Positions 6,823 to 15,430 of a stretch of 32,902 bases of DNA are shown here, one piece after another. Made by a program: the position numbers and the translations under genes. A model generated the notes under the pieces. It had not been told where the DNA came from and ran no database searches. It saw only the letters and a program-made list of their open reading frames with translations. The stretch spans positions 245,977 through 278,878 of the forward strand of contig NZ_MJGN01000034.1 in NCBI RefSeq assembly GCF_001865065.1, read 5' to 3'. Each line of letters begins with the position of its first letter. The first letter of the stretch is position 1. Source of the stretch: Curtobacterium sp. MCBA15_008. Its GTDB lineage: Bacteria > Actinomycetota > Actinomycetes > Actinomycetales > Microbacteriaceae.

Positions 6823-7557
6823 TCAGGCGACCGCCTGCGAGGCGGTGACCTCCATCTGCACCCGGTACCGGTCCGAGCGGTACCAGCTGCGGGTGTGCTC
6901 CACGGGGCGCTCCCCCGCGTACGACACCCGGTCGAACTCCAGCACCGGGGCCCCCGTCTTCGTACCGAGCAGCGTCGCGACGTCGTCCGCCGCCGGGTTC
7001 GCCGCCACCGTCTGCTGCGCGCGGTCGATCGGCGTGCCGTACTCCGTCGCGATGATCGAGTAGACCGAGCCGGACAGGTCGTGGTCGAGCAGCCCCGGGA
7101 ACGCGTCGGCGACGAGCCACGCGTCGTCGATCGACACCGGCGCCCCGTCCGCCATCCGCAGCCGCTTCACGTGGAAGGCCGTGACGTCGGCGTCGAGCCG
7201 CAGCGCCGCGGCGGTGTCCGTCGGCGGGACCTTCTCCTCGCGCACGAGCACCACCGTCGTCGGCACGTGCCCCATCGCGCGCATCTCCTCGGTGAAGGAC
7301 GCCAGGTGGAGCGTGGACTGCACGGGACGGTGCGCGACGAACGTGCCCTTGCCGCGGACGCGCTCGAGGTAGCCCTCGTTGACGAGCTGGCCCAGCGCCT
7401 CGCGCACCGTGATGCGGGAGACCCCGTACTCGGCGATGAGCTGACGCTCGGACGGGATCGCGGCACCGGGTGCGAGCCGCGAGGTCGCGAGCTCGAGGAG
7501 GATGCGCCGCAACTGCTGGTGCTTCGGTTCGGCACCCTCGGTGATGCGGCTCGTCAT
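6823..7557 (-). CDS. GntR/HutC-family regulator with UTRA domain (DasR/NagR-like)
   Basis: A 244-residue transcription factor. The N-terminal winged helix (about residues 8-75) includes IPSERQLIAEYGVSRITVREAL. The rest is a UTRA effector domain, which in DasR/NagR binds amino-sugar phosphates. It is convergent with the EIIB-EIIA genes, and the same operator-like 13-mer lies upstream of both, so it probably represses the PTS and itself. I prefer the ATG at 7557, with GAGGGA upstream. The ATG at 7608 lies inside the operator and adds a histidine-rich, non-conserved leader (MSAHDHHPGPATEHEGR). The ligand is inferred, not seen. Confidence 0.87.
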   Translation of the reverse strand: MTSRITEGAEPKHQQLRRILLELATSRLAPGAAIPSERQLIAEYGVSRITVREALGQLVNEGYLERVRGKGTFVAHRPVQSTLHLASFTEEMRAMGHVPTTVVLVREEKVPPTDTAAALRLDADVTAFHVKRLRMADGAPVSIDDAWLVADAFPGLLDHDLSGSVYSIIATEYGTPIDRAQQTVAANPAADDVATLLGTKTGAPVLEFDRVSYAGERPVEHTRSWYRSDRYRVQMEVTASQAVA

Positions 7558-7591
7558 GCGTCCCTCGTGCTCCGTCGCTGGTCCTGGGTGG

Positions 7592-7615
7592 TGGTCATGC
7601 GCGGACATGACCAGT
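7592..7615. promoter_or_regulatory. DasR-like operator upstream of gntR
   Basis: TGGTCATG - 6 bp - CATGACCA (7592-7613) is a perfect 8-bp inverted repeat. Its right half belongs to a DasR-like 16-mer (7600-7615; ACTGGTCATGTCCGCG on minus) that shares 13 bases with the PTS site at 5979-5991. The layout suggests autoregulation. Confidence 0.65.
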
Positions 7616-7664
7616 TCCCTTCACAGTAGCGAGTCCCCCTCGGAACGCCAATGCACATGACAAG

Positions 7665-8303
7665 ATGACGGCCGTGACAACCGTGGTGATCGTCGACGAC
7701 GAGACGCTCGTCCGCTACGGCTTCGAGCTCATCCTCGGCGCTGCGCCGGACATCGAGGTCGTGGCCACCACCGGGGACGTCGACGCCGTGCAGGTCATCC
7801 GTGCGCACGCGCCGGACGTCGTGCTGCTGGACGTGCGGATGCCGCGGGTCAACGGGCTCGAGGTCCTGCGCGAGCTGCAGACCCTCGACGCCCCACCGGC
7901 GGTCGCGATGCTCACGACGTTCGACACCGACGAGTACGTCGGCCAGGCGATGGAGCTCGGCGCCGCCGGGTTCCTGCTCAAGGACACCGACCCCGAGGGC
8001 CTCGCCGAGTACGTGCGAGTCCTCGCCCGCGGTGGGGTGGTGCTGGCACCGGGCGTCGACCGCACGCGGCTCTTCGCGGCACGCACGTCGGCGGCCACGC
8101 CACCACCGGCGCTCTCCGAGCGCGAGCACGCCGTCCTGCGCCTGGTGGCCGACGGCGCGAGCAACCCGGACATCGGACAGCGACTCGGGGTGAGCACCGG
8201 CACCGTCAAGGAGGACGTCCGCGCCCTGCTCGCCGCGTTCGCCGTGCCCACCCGGGTCCAGCTCGCGCTGCGCGCGGCCGAGGCGGGACTGCTGGATGGC
8301 TGA
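7665..8303 (+). CDS. NarL/FixJ-family response regulator
   Basis: A 212-residue DNA-binding response regulator. The receiver domain has the acidic pair Asp11-Asp12, phospho-acceptor Asp56 (LLDVRMP) and the conserved Lys in FLLKDTD. A LuxR-type helix-turn-helix (LSEREHAVLRLVADGASNPDIGQRLGVSTGTVKEDV) fills the C-terminus. The partner kinase follows with an 8-nt overlap. A GTG at 7674 (MTTVVIVDDETL) is an equally natural start; neither has a clear ribosome site. It is transcribed away from the GntR gene. The signal and targets are unknown. Confidence 0.9.
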   Translation: MTAVTTVVIVDDETLVRYGFELILGAAPDIEVVATTGDVDAVQVIRAHAPDVVLLDVRMPRVNGLEVLRELQTLDAPPAVAMLTTFDTDEYVGQAMELGAAGFLLKDTDPEGLAEYVRVLARGGVVLAPGVDRTRLFAARTSAATPPPALSEREHAVLRLVADGASNPDIGQRLGVSTGTVKEDVRALLAAFAVPTRVQLALRAAEAGLLDG

Positions 8304-9498
8304 GCCGACGACGGCCTCCCGCCTCCGTCGTGTGCTCACCGCGACCGACGGGAGGCTCGACCGCCTCGTCGACGCCGGCCTGCGCTGGGCGCGTACCCAC
8401 CACGCCCCCTGGTGGCTGGTCGACGCACTGTTCGTCGCCGCCGCCGTCGCCGACGCCGTGCTCGACATCTCGGGCGCGACCACCGTCGAGACGTGGCTGT
8501 CACTGCTCGCGGCCGCAGCCCTGCTCCTCCGCCGCCGCTTCCCGGTGCTCGCGTTCGCCCTGACGATGCCCGGGCTGTTCGTGGGGTCCGCGGTGGTCGC
8601 CGGCAGCGTCGCCCTGTTCACCCTCGGCGAGCGCACCAGCCGCCGGTGGCTGATGCTGCTCGCGGCGCTCGTGCAGTTCGTCGGCTTCAGCGGGTTCGTG
8701 GGGCCGCCGCAGACCCTCGACGAGATCGTGGTCTCGGTCGTCTACGCCCTGATCTTCGCGCTCGGCCCGCTCGCCGTCGGGCTGCTCGTGCAGACCCGGG
8801 CGCGGCTGACCGACCAGCTCGCGGAGTCCCGCCGGGCCCGCGAGGACGAACGCCGACAGGCCGCGGCGGTGGCGCTGTCGCGTGAGCGGGCGCTCCTCGC
8901 GCGGGAGATGCACGACGTGGTGTCGCACCAGGTCACCCTCATCGCCGTGCAGGCCGGGGCGATGCAGATGGCCGGGCGGGACGAGGCCGAGCGCGGGTTC
9001 GCGCGGACGATCCGGCAGCTGTGCGTCGTCACCCTGCAGGAGCTCCGCGAGATGGTCCAGGTGCTCCGCGCCTCCGGCGGCACCGACCGCGAGATCGCCC
9101 CGCAGCCGGTGCTCGCCGACCTGCCGCGGCTCGTCGCCGAGAGCGGCCTCGAGACCAGCTGCACCGTCGACCTGCCGGACACCCTGGCGCGGCCGCTCCA
9201 GCGCGCCGTCTACCGGTTCGTGCAGGAGGGCCTGACCAACGTCCGCAAGCACGCCCCCGACGCCACCGTCCGGGTGAGCGGACGGATCCACGGCGAGCAC
9301 GTGCTGGTCGACGTCGTGAACGGCCCGGCGCGCTCGGACCGCCTCGAGCTGCCCGGGTCGGGTCTCGGGCTGATCGGCCTCGGGGAGCGGGCGTCGCTCC
9401 TCGGCGGGAACATGGAGTCCGGTCCGCAACCGGACGACGGGTTCGCCCTGCACCTGCGGCTGCCCGTCGAGCACGTCCCGGCCGCGCGACCCGTCTGA
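8296..9498 (+). CDS. sensor histidine kinase, HisKA_3 family
   Basis: A 400-residue membrane sensor kinase. About five or six N-terminal helices (residues 40-165) form a membrane sensor with no large extracellular loop. The DHp domain carries phospho-acceptor His206 in REMHDVVSHQ. The ATPase domain has the N-box FVQEGLTNVRKHAP and the G-box GSGLGLIGLGERA. It is typical of actinobacterial NarL-type pairs that sense envelope stress or lipophilic molecules. It overlaps the regulator gene by 8 nt, so the two are co-translated. The MprF-like gene begins 87 nt downstream on the same strand and is a possible target. Confidence 0.92.
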   Translation: MAEPTTASRLRRVLTATDGRLDRLVDAGLRWARTHHAPWWLVDALFVAAAVADAVLDISGATTVETWLSLLAAAALLLRRRFPVLAFALTMPGLFVGSAVVAGSVALFTLGERTSRRWLMLLAALVQFVGFSGFVGPPQTLDEIVVSVVYALIFALGPLAVGLLVQTRARLTDQLAESRRAREDERRQAAAVALSRERALLAREMHDVVSHQVTLIAVQAGAMQMAGRDEAERGFARTIRQLCVVTLQELREMVQVLRASGGTDREIAPQPVLADLPRLVAESGLETSCTVDLPDTLARPLQRAVYRFVQEGLTNVRKHAPDATVRVSGRIHGEHVLVDVVNGPARSDRLELPGSGLGLIGLGERASLLGGNMESGPQPDDGFALHLRLPVEHVPAARPV

Positions 9499-9540
9499 CG
9501 TCGCCCCGCCCTGCCGTGTCATCCCGCGGGCCAGCGCCGG

Positions 9541-9554
9541 TGGCCGATCGGCCA
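9541..9554. promoter_or_regulatory. perfect 14-bp palindrome upstream of MprF-like gene
   Basis: TGGCCGATCGGCCA lies in the 86-bp gap between the histidine kinase gene and the MprF-like gene. It is too short and lacks a loop for a terminator, so an operator is more likely. No known regulator can be named. Confidence 0.4.
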
Positions 9555-9584
9555 TCACGGTTCACGCCGCGGAGCGATGACGCG

Positions 9585-11615
9585 GTGCCCGCGATCGGCT
9601 GGGATGAGATCGTGGCACCTCAAGCTCTGCTCGGACGACTCCGTCGCTTCCCGGTCTCCGTCGCCGTGACCGTGGCGGCGGCCGTGCTCGTCGTGACCGC
9701 GCGGATGGCCCACGCCGAACCGGACTTCCCGCACCACCCGCCCGTGGCCTGCCTGGCGCTGGTCGCCGTGGCCCTGACGACCGTCCTCGCCGAACGCTCC
9801 CTCGGGTCGCTCCGCACCCTCGTGATCGGCGTCCTCGCACCGACGCTCGGCGTGCTCGGCGCCCTGCTGACCGTGACCATCGGCTCCGCACTCGGCGAGG
9901 CCCACGCCGAGTTCGCGGTCGGCCAGCCGCTCCTCGCCCCGTCGGTCGTCGCCGCGGCACTCCTGGGAGCCGCCTCGGCGGCGATGCCGACCCAGCACCG
10001 GTGGCGGACGCGCGCGGCCCTGTGGACCGTCGTGCTCACGCTGGTGCTCTTCGCCGGCCACGGGTCGGACCTGGCCCGAGCCCTGGCGACCCTGCTCGGG
10101 ACCGCGGCCGGCGCCGCCGTCGTGCGCCGCGCCTCCCGTCCGGACCCACGCACCACCCGCGACACCGTCGGCGCGCGCACGTGGGTCGTGGCGACGCTCA
10201 TCGCGCTCGGTGCCGGCACCCTGGTGACCCTCGTCGTACCGGACCCGGACGGCGTGCTCTCGATCTTCTCCGACGCCATGAGCGACCGCGCCGTGGTCGT
10301 GGTCGGGCTCCTGCTGCTCGCGGCGGCGTGGCTCGTGCAGCGCGGGCGTCGGGCCGGGATCGTCCTGGCCGCCGGCGTGCTCGTGACGCTCACCGCCGTG
10401 TTGGCCGACGTGTTCCTCATCGAGCCGATGACCGACGACGCCGTGCGGTGGCAGGGCCTCGGCCTCGACGCCGTCGAGTGGCAGGTCACGCTGCTCGGCG
10501 CGTGGCTCGTGCCCGCCGTCGTGCTGCTCGTCGTGATCGCCCTGCGCGGCACGCTCGTCCGCGGCCGGTTCCTCGCGGCCGGCAGCTGCCGCGACGACCT
10601 GGTCGGGATGCTCCGCGACGGCGACGCGGGCACACTCGGGCACATGGGCACCTGGCGGGGGAACGCCATCTGGACGCACCCGGGCGGTCTGGGAGCCGTG
10701 GCCTACCGCGTCCGCGGCGAGGTCGCGCTGACCGTCTCGGACCCGGCGTGCGCCGCCGCCGACCGGGCCGAGGTCGTGGCCGCGTTCACCGCCTTCTGCG
10801 GTCGCAACGGCTGGGTGCCGGCGTTCACGAGCGTGCACGAACCGGTCCGTGCGATCCTCGCGGCCGAGGGCTGGACGGCGCTGCCCGTCGGCGTCGAGTC
10901 GGTGCTCGACGTCCGGTCGTTCGACCTGCGCGGCAAGAAGCGGCAGGACCTCCGGACGGCCTCGAACCGTGCCGACCGCGAGGGCGTCCGCGACGAGTGG
11001 ACCACCTTCGGAGCGCTCGGCGACGACCACCGAGCCGAGGTCGAGGCGATCTGCACCCGGTGGGCGGCCGACCGACGGCTGCCCGAGATGGGCTTCACGC
11101 TCGGCGGCTTCCGCGAGCTCGACGACCCCGACGTCCGGCTCCTGCTCGCCGTCGCGGCAGACGGGCACGTGACCGCGGTCACCAGCTGGCTGCCGGTGTA
11201 CGAGCACGGCGCGCTCACCGGGTACACGCTCGACGTGATGCGACGCGGCGAGGACGGGATGCCCGGCGTGATCGAGTTCCTCATCGCCCGGGCCGCCCTC
11301 CGCGCCCGCGACGCCGGACTGACCACGATCAGCCTGTCCGGTACGCCGCTCGCCGCACACGCCGGCGCCGGTGCCCTCGTCGCGCGCGGTTCGCTCCTCG
11401 TCGCCCGCGTGCTCGAGCCCGTGTACGGGTTCCGGTCGCTGCAGCGCTTCAAGGAGAAGTTCGGGGCCCGACACGAACCGCTCTGGATCGTGGTGCCGAC
11501 GCCGTTGCACGTGCCGCGGGTCGCCCGGGCGCTGGCGAGTGCGTACGTGCCGGGCCTCCGGCCGAAGCACCTGTGGGCACTGCGCCAGGCACACCGGGCT
11601 GCGGTGCGCTCGTGA
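9585..11615 (+). CDS. MprF-like aminoacyl-phosphatidylglycerol synthase (DUF2156)
   Basis: A 676-residue membrane enzyme. The first 320 residues hold about nine or ten helices. Residues about 335-665 match the phosphatidylglycerol lysyltransferase domain (DUF2156) of MprF. Recognisable blocks are KRQDLRTASNRADREGV, MGFTLGGF, LDVMRRGEDGMPGVIEFLI, ISLSGTPLA and RSLQRFKEKFGA. Such enzymes move an amino acid from aminoacyl-tRNA to phosphatidylglycerol, which lowers surface charge and protects against cationic peptides; the amino acid is unknown. The membrane half is shorter than the MprF flippase, and GHGSDLARALATLLGTAAG recalls a rhomboid-like helix. A GTG at 9612 with GGGATGAG upstream is an alternative start. 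The downstream esterase overlaps by GTGA. Confidence 0.82.
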   Translation: MPAIGWDEIVAPQALLGRLRRFPVSVAVTVAAAVLVVTARMAHAEPDFPHHPPVACLALVAVALTTVLAERSLGSLRTLVIGVLAPTLGVLGALLTVTIGSALGEAHAEFAVGQPLLAPSVVAAALLGAASAAMPTQHRWRTRAALWTVVLTLVLFAGHGSDLARALATLLGTAAGAAVVRRASRPDPRTTRDTVGARTWVVATLIALGAGTLVTLVVPDPDGVLSIFSDAMSDRAVVVVGLLLLAAAWLVQRGRRAGIVLAAGVLVTLTAVLADVFLIEPMTDDAVRWQGLGLDAVEWQVTLLGAWLVPAVVLLVVIALRGTLVRGRFLAAGSCRDDLVGMLRDGDAGTLGHMGTWRGNAIWTHPGGLGAVAYRVRGEVALTVSDPACAAADRAEVVAAFTAFCGRNGWVPAFTSVHEPVRAILAAEGWTALPVGVESVLDVRSFDLRGKKRQDLRTASNRADREGVRDEWTTFGALGDDHRAEVEAICTRWAADRRLPEMGFTLGGFRELDDPDVRLLLAVAADGHVTAVTSWLPVYEHGALTGYTLDVMRRGEDGMPGVIEFLIARAALRARDAGLTTISLSGTPLAAHAGAGALVARGSLLVARVLEPVYGFRSLQRFKEKFGARHEPLWIVVPTPLHVPRVARALASAYVPGLRPKHLWALRQAHRAAVRS

Positions 11616-12892
11616 GCCCGACGGAGTGGTTGCTCGCGACGCAGTTGCAGGCGCCGTCGAAGCTCGTGCCGGCCGACGTCGCGTTCGCGGTGCTCGGCCT
11701 CGTGGTGCTCCTGCCGGCGCTGCGACGGGTGCGCGACCGGGGCGCGTGGCGGTCGGTCGGTCTCCGTGCCGCCGTCGCCGCCGGGTCGGCCGTCGCGGCG
11801 CTCGTCGTCTGCTGGGTCTGCAGCGACGTGCTCAACCTGTTCGGCGTCGCGCTGAGCCTCGTCACACGGATGTGGGTCGCCGTCGCCGCCGCGGCCCTGG
11901 GGCTGGCGATCACCGGCATCGTGCAGGGTGGCCGCGGGCGTCGGGTCCTCGCTGCGGTACTTGTCCCCGCCGCGCTGCTCGTGCCCGCGCTCGGCGTGAA
12001 CGTCGAGTTCGCCAAGTACCCGACCCTCGGCACCGTCGTGCAGAGCAACCCCTACCCGGCGCTCGACCTCACGGCTACCCCCGCCGCCACGCTGCCCGCC
12101 GTCGGCGAGGTCCGCACGGTCGACGTGCCGGGCACACGCTCGGGTTTCCCGGCCCGTCCGGCCGTCGTCTACCTGCCACCCGCCGCCCTCGTGCGGGACC
12201 CCGCTCCGCTGCCCGTCGTGCTCGCCTTCTCCGGCCAGCCCGGGGCACCGAGCGACATGTTCACCGCCGGGCAGATGGGCACCGTGCTCGACGCCTACGC
12301 CGCCGCGCACCACGGTCGGGCGCCCATCGTCGTCTCGGTCGACCAGCTCTCCGCGCCTGGATTGAACACGATGTGCGTCGACTCACGGCTCGGGAAGGCC
12401 GCGACCTACGTCACCGAGGACGTCCCCCGCTGGCTCACCGCGCACCTGCCCGTCACGACCGACCGCCGCGCCTGGGGCCTCGTCGGGTTCTCGCAGGGGG
12501 CGACCTGCGCGATGCAGTTCGTCACCGGCGCTCCCGACCGGTTCGGGGCAGCCCTCGCGATCTCGAGCGAGCTGCAACCCATCGACCAGAACCCCCGGCA
12601 CAGCGCGGACCAGGCGTTCGGCGGATCCGTCGCGGCGTGGAAGCGGGCAGCGCCGATCGCGCAGATGCGGGCGAACGGGCTCAACGGGGACACGCTCTGG
12701 CTCACCGCGGGGTCGGCGGACGAGGAGTTCAGCGCGAACGCCCGCACCCTCGGGGCCGCGGCACGGAAGGCCGGTGCAACGACCACGATCGCGTTCGCGC
12801 CGAGGAGCGGCCACGACTGGAACACCGTGCAGTGGTCGTTGCGTGCGGAGCTGCCGCACGAGGCGGACACCCTGTTCGGCGCGCTGCGGTGA
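11612..12892 (+). CDS. membrane-anchored alpha/beta hydrolase, esterase/Ag85-like fold
   Basis: A 426-residue protein. Four helices (about 22-37, 51-70, 76-103, 111-128) anchor a C-terminal serine hydrolase that should face outside (about 165-426). The nucleophile is Ser294 in GFSQGA, with His401 in GHDW and Asp370 in TAGSADEEF as the likely triad. The fold matches the esterase/antigen-85 family. The GTG start overlaps the stop of the MprF-like gene as GTGA, so the two are made together. By analogy with aminoacyl-phosphatidylglycerol hydrolases described in other Gram-positives, it may remove the amino acid that its partner adds. That role is inferred; mycolyl-type or lipid esterase activity is possible. 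Confidence 0.82.
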   Translation: MSPTEWLLATQLQAPSKLVPADVAFAVLGLVVLLPALRRVRDRGAWRSVGLRAAVAAGSAVAALVVCWVCSDVLNLFGVALSLVTRMWVAVAAAALGLAITGIVQGGRGRRVLAAVLVPAALLVPALGVNVEFAKYPTLGTVVQSNPYPALDLTATPAATLPAVGEVRTVDVPGTRSGFPARPAVVYLPPAALVRDPAPLPVVLAFSGQPGAPSDMFTAGQMGTVLDAYAAAHHGRAPIVVSVDQLSAPGLNTMCVDSRLGKAATYVTEDVPRWLTAHLPVTTDRRAWGLVGFSQGATCAMQFVTGAPDRFGAALAISSELQPIDQNPRHSADQAFGGSVAAWKRAAPIAQMRANGLNGDTLWLTAGSADEEFSANARTLGAAARKAGATTTIAFAPRSGHDWNTVQWSLRAELPHEADTLFGALR

Positions 12893-13086
12893 CGCACCTC
12901 GTGCTGGCCGTCGTCGCGTTCGTCGCGGTCCTGGTGCTGAGCCTCGGGCCGGTCGTGCTCGTGCCCCTCGCCGCGGTGCTCCTGGTGCTCTGCGCCGTCA
13001 CCGCCGGAGCGCTGCCGCGGGAGCCGGGGGCACCCCGAACCCCGTCGTCAGGCGTTGGCGACGAGCCAGGCCCGCTGCGTCCGTGA
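12889..13086 (+). CDS. small two-helix membrane protein
   Basis: A 65-residue protein whose GTG overlaps the esterase stop as GTGA. Residues 4-24 and 27-42 are hydrophobic (LVLAVVAFVAVLVLSLGPVV and LVPLAAVLLVLCAVTAGAL). The remaining tail is proline/glycine rich and disordered. There is no family I recognise. The coupled start and clean membrane hairpin make it likely to be real and co-made with the lipid-modifying pair. Its last 39 nt overlap the convergent acetyltransferase gene, which weakens the case a little. Confidence 0.5.
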   Translation: MTHLVLAVVAFVAVLVLSLGPVVLVPLAAVLLVLCAVTAGALPREPGAPRTPSSGVGDEPGPLRP

Positions 13087-13623
13087 CAGTGCTCGATCGG
13101 CCCAGACCTGGCGTTCCACGCCGTCCGGCAGCGTCGACGAGGTCGATCCCTGCCACACGAGCGAGAGCCCTGCGCGTTCGAGCACCGCGGCCGAGGCAGG
13201 GTTGTTCGTCAGCACGCGACCGGTGATCGGGAACTCGGGCACGATGTCGTCGGCAGCAGCGACAGCGGCGCGGGCGATCTCCGTCGCGTAGCCGTGCCCC
13301 CATGCCCAGGGCGCCAGCCGGTACCCGAGGTTCCAGACCCCGGCCGCGGTCATGTCGACGCCGCCGACCCCGAGGAACGCGTGATCGGCAGCCGAGCGCA
13401 CCGCCCAGGACCCGAGGCCGTGGCGAGCGCGACCACCGATCTTGCGCTGCACGAGGTCCACGCTCGAGGCCCGCACCGTGTGCCGACCGGCGGGCAGGTG
13501 CGTCCACGTCCGGGCGTCGGAGAACACGCCGTGCACGTCGTCGATGTCGGCGGGGGTCAGCGGGGTGAGGAGGAGGCGATCCGTTCGGATCTCCTGCGGG
13601 GGCATCAGGAGCTGGTGGACCAT
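13048..13623 (-). CDS. GNAT acetyltransferase, RimJ/RimL-type
   Basis: A 191-residue N-acetyltransferase of the RimJ/RimL group (Acetyltransf_3). It opens with the family pattern EIRTDRLLLTPLTPADIDDV. The acetyl-CoA-binding region reads LAPWAWGHGYATEIARAAV, followed by RVLTNNPASAAVLERAGL. The target is unknown. The ATG at 13623 follows a GATGAT hexamer by 6 nt without a ribosome site, as with other probable leaderless genes here. Longer in-frame starts would run through spacer sequence. It converges with the small membrane protein gene. Confidence 0.82.
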   Translation of the reverse strand: MVHQLLMPPQEIRTDRLLLTPLTPADIDDVHGVFSDARTWTHLPAGRHTVRASSVDLVQRKIGGRARHGLGSWAVRSAADHAFLGVGGVDMTAAGVWNLGYRLAPWAWGHGYATEIARAAVAAADDIVPEFPITGRVLTNNPASAAVLERAGLSLVWQGSTSSTLPDGVERQVWADRALSRTQRAWLVANA

Positions 13624-13700
13624 GGGGAGATCATCCCGCCGCCCACCGACATCCGGGTGAACGGCGCGCGACGAGTGCGGTTCCGGTGCGGACGTCCGCA

Positions 13701-13759
13701 TCGAGGGAGCACGAGTCGTCGGGTCCGCCACGACCACCCGACGATTCCTGCTCCCTCGA
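13701..13759. repeat. hairpin repeat family A, copy 1
   Basis: A 24-bp inverted repeat with two mismatches (arms 13701-13724 and 13736-13759, 11-base loop) lies in the 171-bp gap between the E2 stop and the acetyltransferase start. The arm is GAGGGAGC-x-x-GA-x-TCGTCGGGT. Close relatives lie at 25373-25431 and 29047-29103. Downstream of E2 it could act as a terminator, but the conserved arm sequence marks it as a repeat family. Confidence 0.8.
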
Positions 13760-13794
13760 CTGAGTCTTGAGGGCGCGGGGCGGCGGCGCGGCGA

Positions 13795-15375
13795 CTAGTC
13801 GAGCAGGAGTGCAGGCTCCTCGAGCACCGAGGCCACGTCGTGCACGAACCGCGACGCCACGTCACCGTCGACGACACGGTGGTCGAACGACGCACCGATG
13901 GTCGTCACCATGCGCGACCGCACCTCGCCGTCGACGACCCACGGCTTCGGCTTGATCGTGCCCATGGCGACGATCGCGACCTCGCCCGGGTTGAGGATCG
14001 GGGTGCCGGTGTCCATGCCGAACACGCCGATGTTCGTGATCGACACCGTGCCGTTCGCCATCTGCTTCGGCGTCGTCTTGCCGTCGCGGGCGGTCAGGGT
14101 CAGTTCCTCGAGGGCCTGCGCCAGCTCGAACAGCGACATGTCCTGCGCGTCCTTGATGTTCGGCACGATGAGGCCGCGCGGGGTCGCCGCCGCGATCCCG
14201 AGGTTCACGAAGTGGTGCACGATGATCTCGCGGTCGGTCCAGGTCGAGTTCACCGAACGGTTCCGGCGGACGGCCCAGATCACGGCCTTCGCGACGATGA
14301 GCAGCGGTGAGACCTTGACGCCCGCGAACGTCGGCGAGGACTTCAGTCGCTTGACGAACTCCATCGTGCGGGTCGCGTCGACGTCGACGAACAGCGACAC
14401 GTGCGGAGCGGTGAAGGCCGAGGTGGTCATCGCGGTCGCGATGGCCTTGCGCACGCCCTTGACGGGGATCGTCTCGCTGCGGACGTCGCCCCATTCCGGG
14501 GTCTCGATGTTGCGGAAGACGCTCGCCTGCTTGGCGTGCCGGATGACGTCGTCCCGCGTGACCTCGCCCGCGAAGCCGGTCGCGACGATCTCGGTCAGCT
14601 CGACACCGAGGTCCTTCGCGAGCTTGCGGATCGGCGGCTTCGCCAGGACGTTCGTCGCGACGCTCTGCTTGCGCGCGGGTGCGGAGCCCTGCGCGGTGAT
14701 CGCCTCGGCGGTGCTGTCCTCGCCCGGGTCGACGGAGGCTTCGGCCGCCGCTGCGGCGTCCACACTGGAGGCGCGGCTCGCCTCGGCCGCGAGCGCTGCT
14801 GCCCGGCGCGCGCCCGGCTTGCGACGGGACGGCGACGAGGTCGCCGAGCCGTAGCCGACGAGGACGGCGCCGGAGGACTCGTCGGTCCCGACGACGGAGG
14901 CGTCGACGGCGACCGGCTGTGCGGGGGCCGGTGCCGCCGGAGCGGGGGCGGCCGCGGCCGGAGCCGGCACGGGCGCGGCGACCGGGGCGGGCGCCGACGG
15001 GGCCTGCGCGGCGGGGGCAGCGGGAGCGGCCGGGGCGGGCGGGGTGGCCGTGACCACCGGCGAGGTCGGGACGCTGTCGGCGACCGGAGCCGCGCCTCCC
15101 GGCTGCCCGACGGCAGCACCGGAGGCGACCGACGCGTCGGAGTCGACCCGGATGATCGGCTTGCCGACCTCGACCGTGTCACCCTCGGACACGAGCAGCC
15201 CCGTGACCGTGCCCGCGAACGGCGAGGGCAGCTCCACGAGGGACTTCGCCGTCTCGATCTCCACGAGCACCTGGTCGACGGTGATCTCGTCCCCGATCGC
15301 GACGCGCCACTGCACGATCTCGGCCTCGGTCAGGCCTTCGCCCACGTCGGGCAGGGGGAATTCGGCGGCGGCCAC
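13795..15375 (-). CDS. bkdC: branched-chain 2-oxo acid dehydrogenase E2 (dihydrolipoamide acyltransferase)
   Basis: A 526-residue E2 core. The lipoyl domain (residues 1-78) carries Lys44 in [11 protein letters not shown] long Ala/Pro linker (about 95-165) follows, then the peripheral-subunit-binding domain ([20 protein letters not shown]). The acyltransferase domain ends in the active site DHRVVDG (His499, Asp503). It passes acyl groups from E1 to CoA. The GTG start at 15375 has a GAAGGAG ribosome site. It is the last gene of aminotransferase - E1 alpha - E1 beta - E2. No E3 gene is present, so dihydrolipoamide dehydrogenase must be shared from elsewhere. Branched-chain rather than pyruvate specificity follows from the separate E1 alpha and beta subunits and the context. 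Confidence 0.9.
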   Translation of the reverse strand: MAAAEFPLPDVGEGLTEAEIVQWRVAIGDEITVDQVLVEIETAKSLVELPSPFAGTVTGLLVSEGDTVEVGKPIIRVDSDASVASGAAVGQPGGAAPVADSVPTSPVVTATPPAPAAPAAPAAQAPSAPAPVAAPVPAPAAAAPAPAAPAPAQPVAVDASVVGTDESSGAVLVGYGSATSSPSRRKPGARRAAALAAEASRASSVDAAAAAEASVDPGEDSTAEAITAQGSAPARKQSVATNVLAKPPIRKLAKDLGVELTEIVATGFAGEVTRDDVIRHAKQASVFRNIETPEWGDVRSETIPVKGVRKAIATAMTTSAFTAPHVSLFVDVDATRTMEFVKRLKSSPTFAGVKVSPLLIVAKAVIWAVRRNRSVNSTWTDREIIVHHFVNLGIAAATPRGLIVPNIKDAQDMSLFELAQALEELTLTARDGKTTPKQMANGTVSITNIGVFGMDTGTPILNPGEVAIVAMGTIKPKPWVVDGEVRSRMVTTIGASFDHRVVDGDVASRFVHDVASVLEEPALLLD

Positions 15376-15430
15376 TACGGCTCCTTCGGCGATCTGGACG
15401 AGGTCGGACGGGTGTCGGACGGACAGGGTG

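Noticed and set aside
9021..9584. Long N-terminal extension in frame with the MprF-like protein
   Set aside because: It lies inside the histidine kinase gene in another frame and has shadow composition. The hydrophobic protein starts near 9585 or 9612.
10001..11611. Long N-terminal extension in frame with the esterase
   Set aside because: It overlaps the MprF-like gene in another frame and reads as Arg/Pro-rich shadow sequence. The esterase begins at the GTG that overlaps the previous stop.
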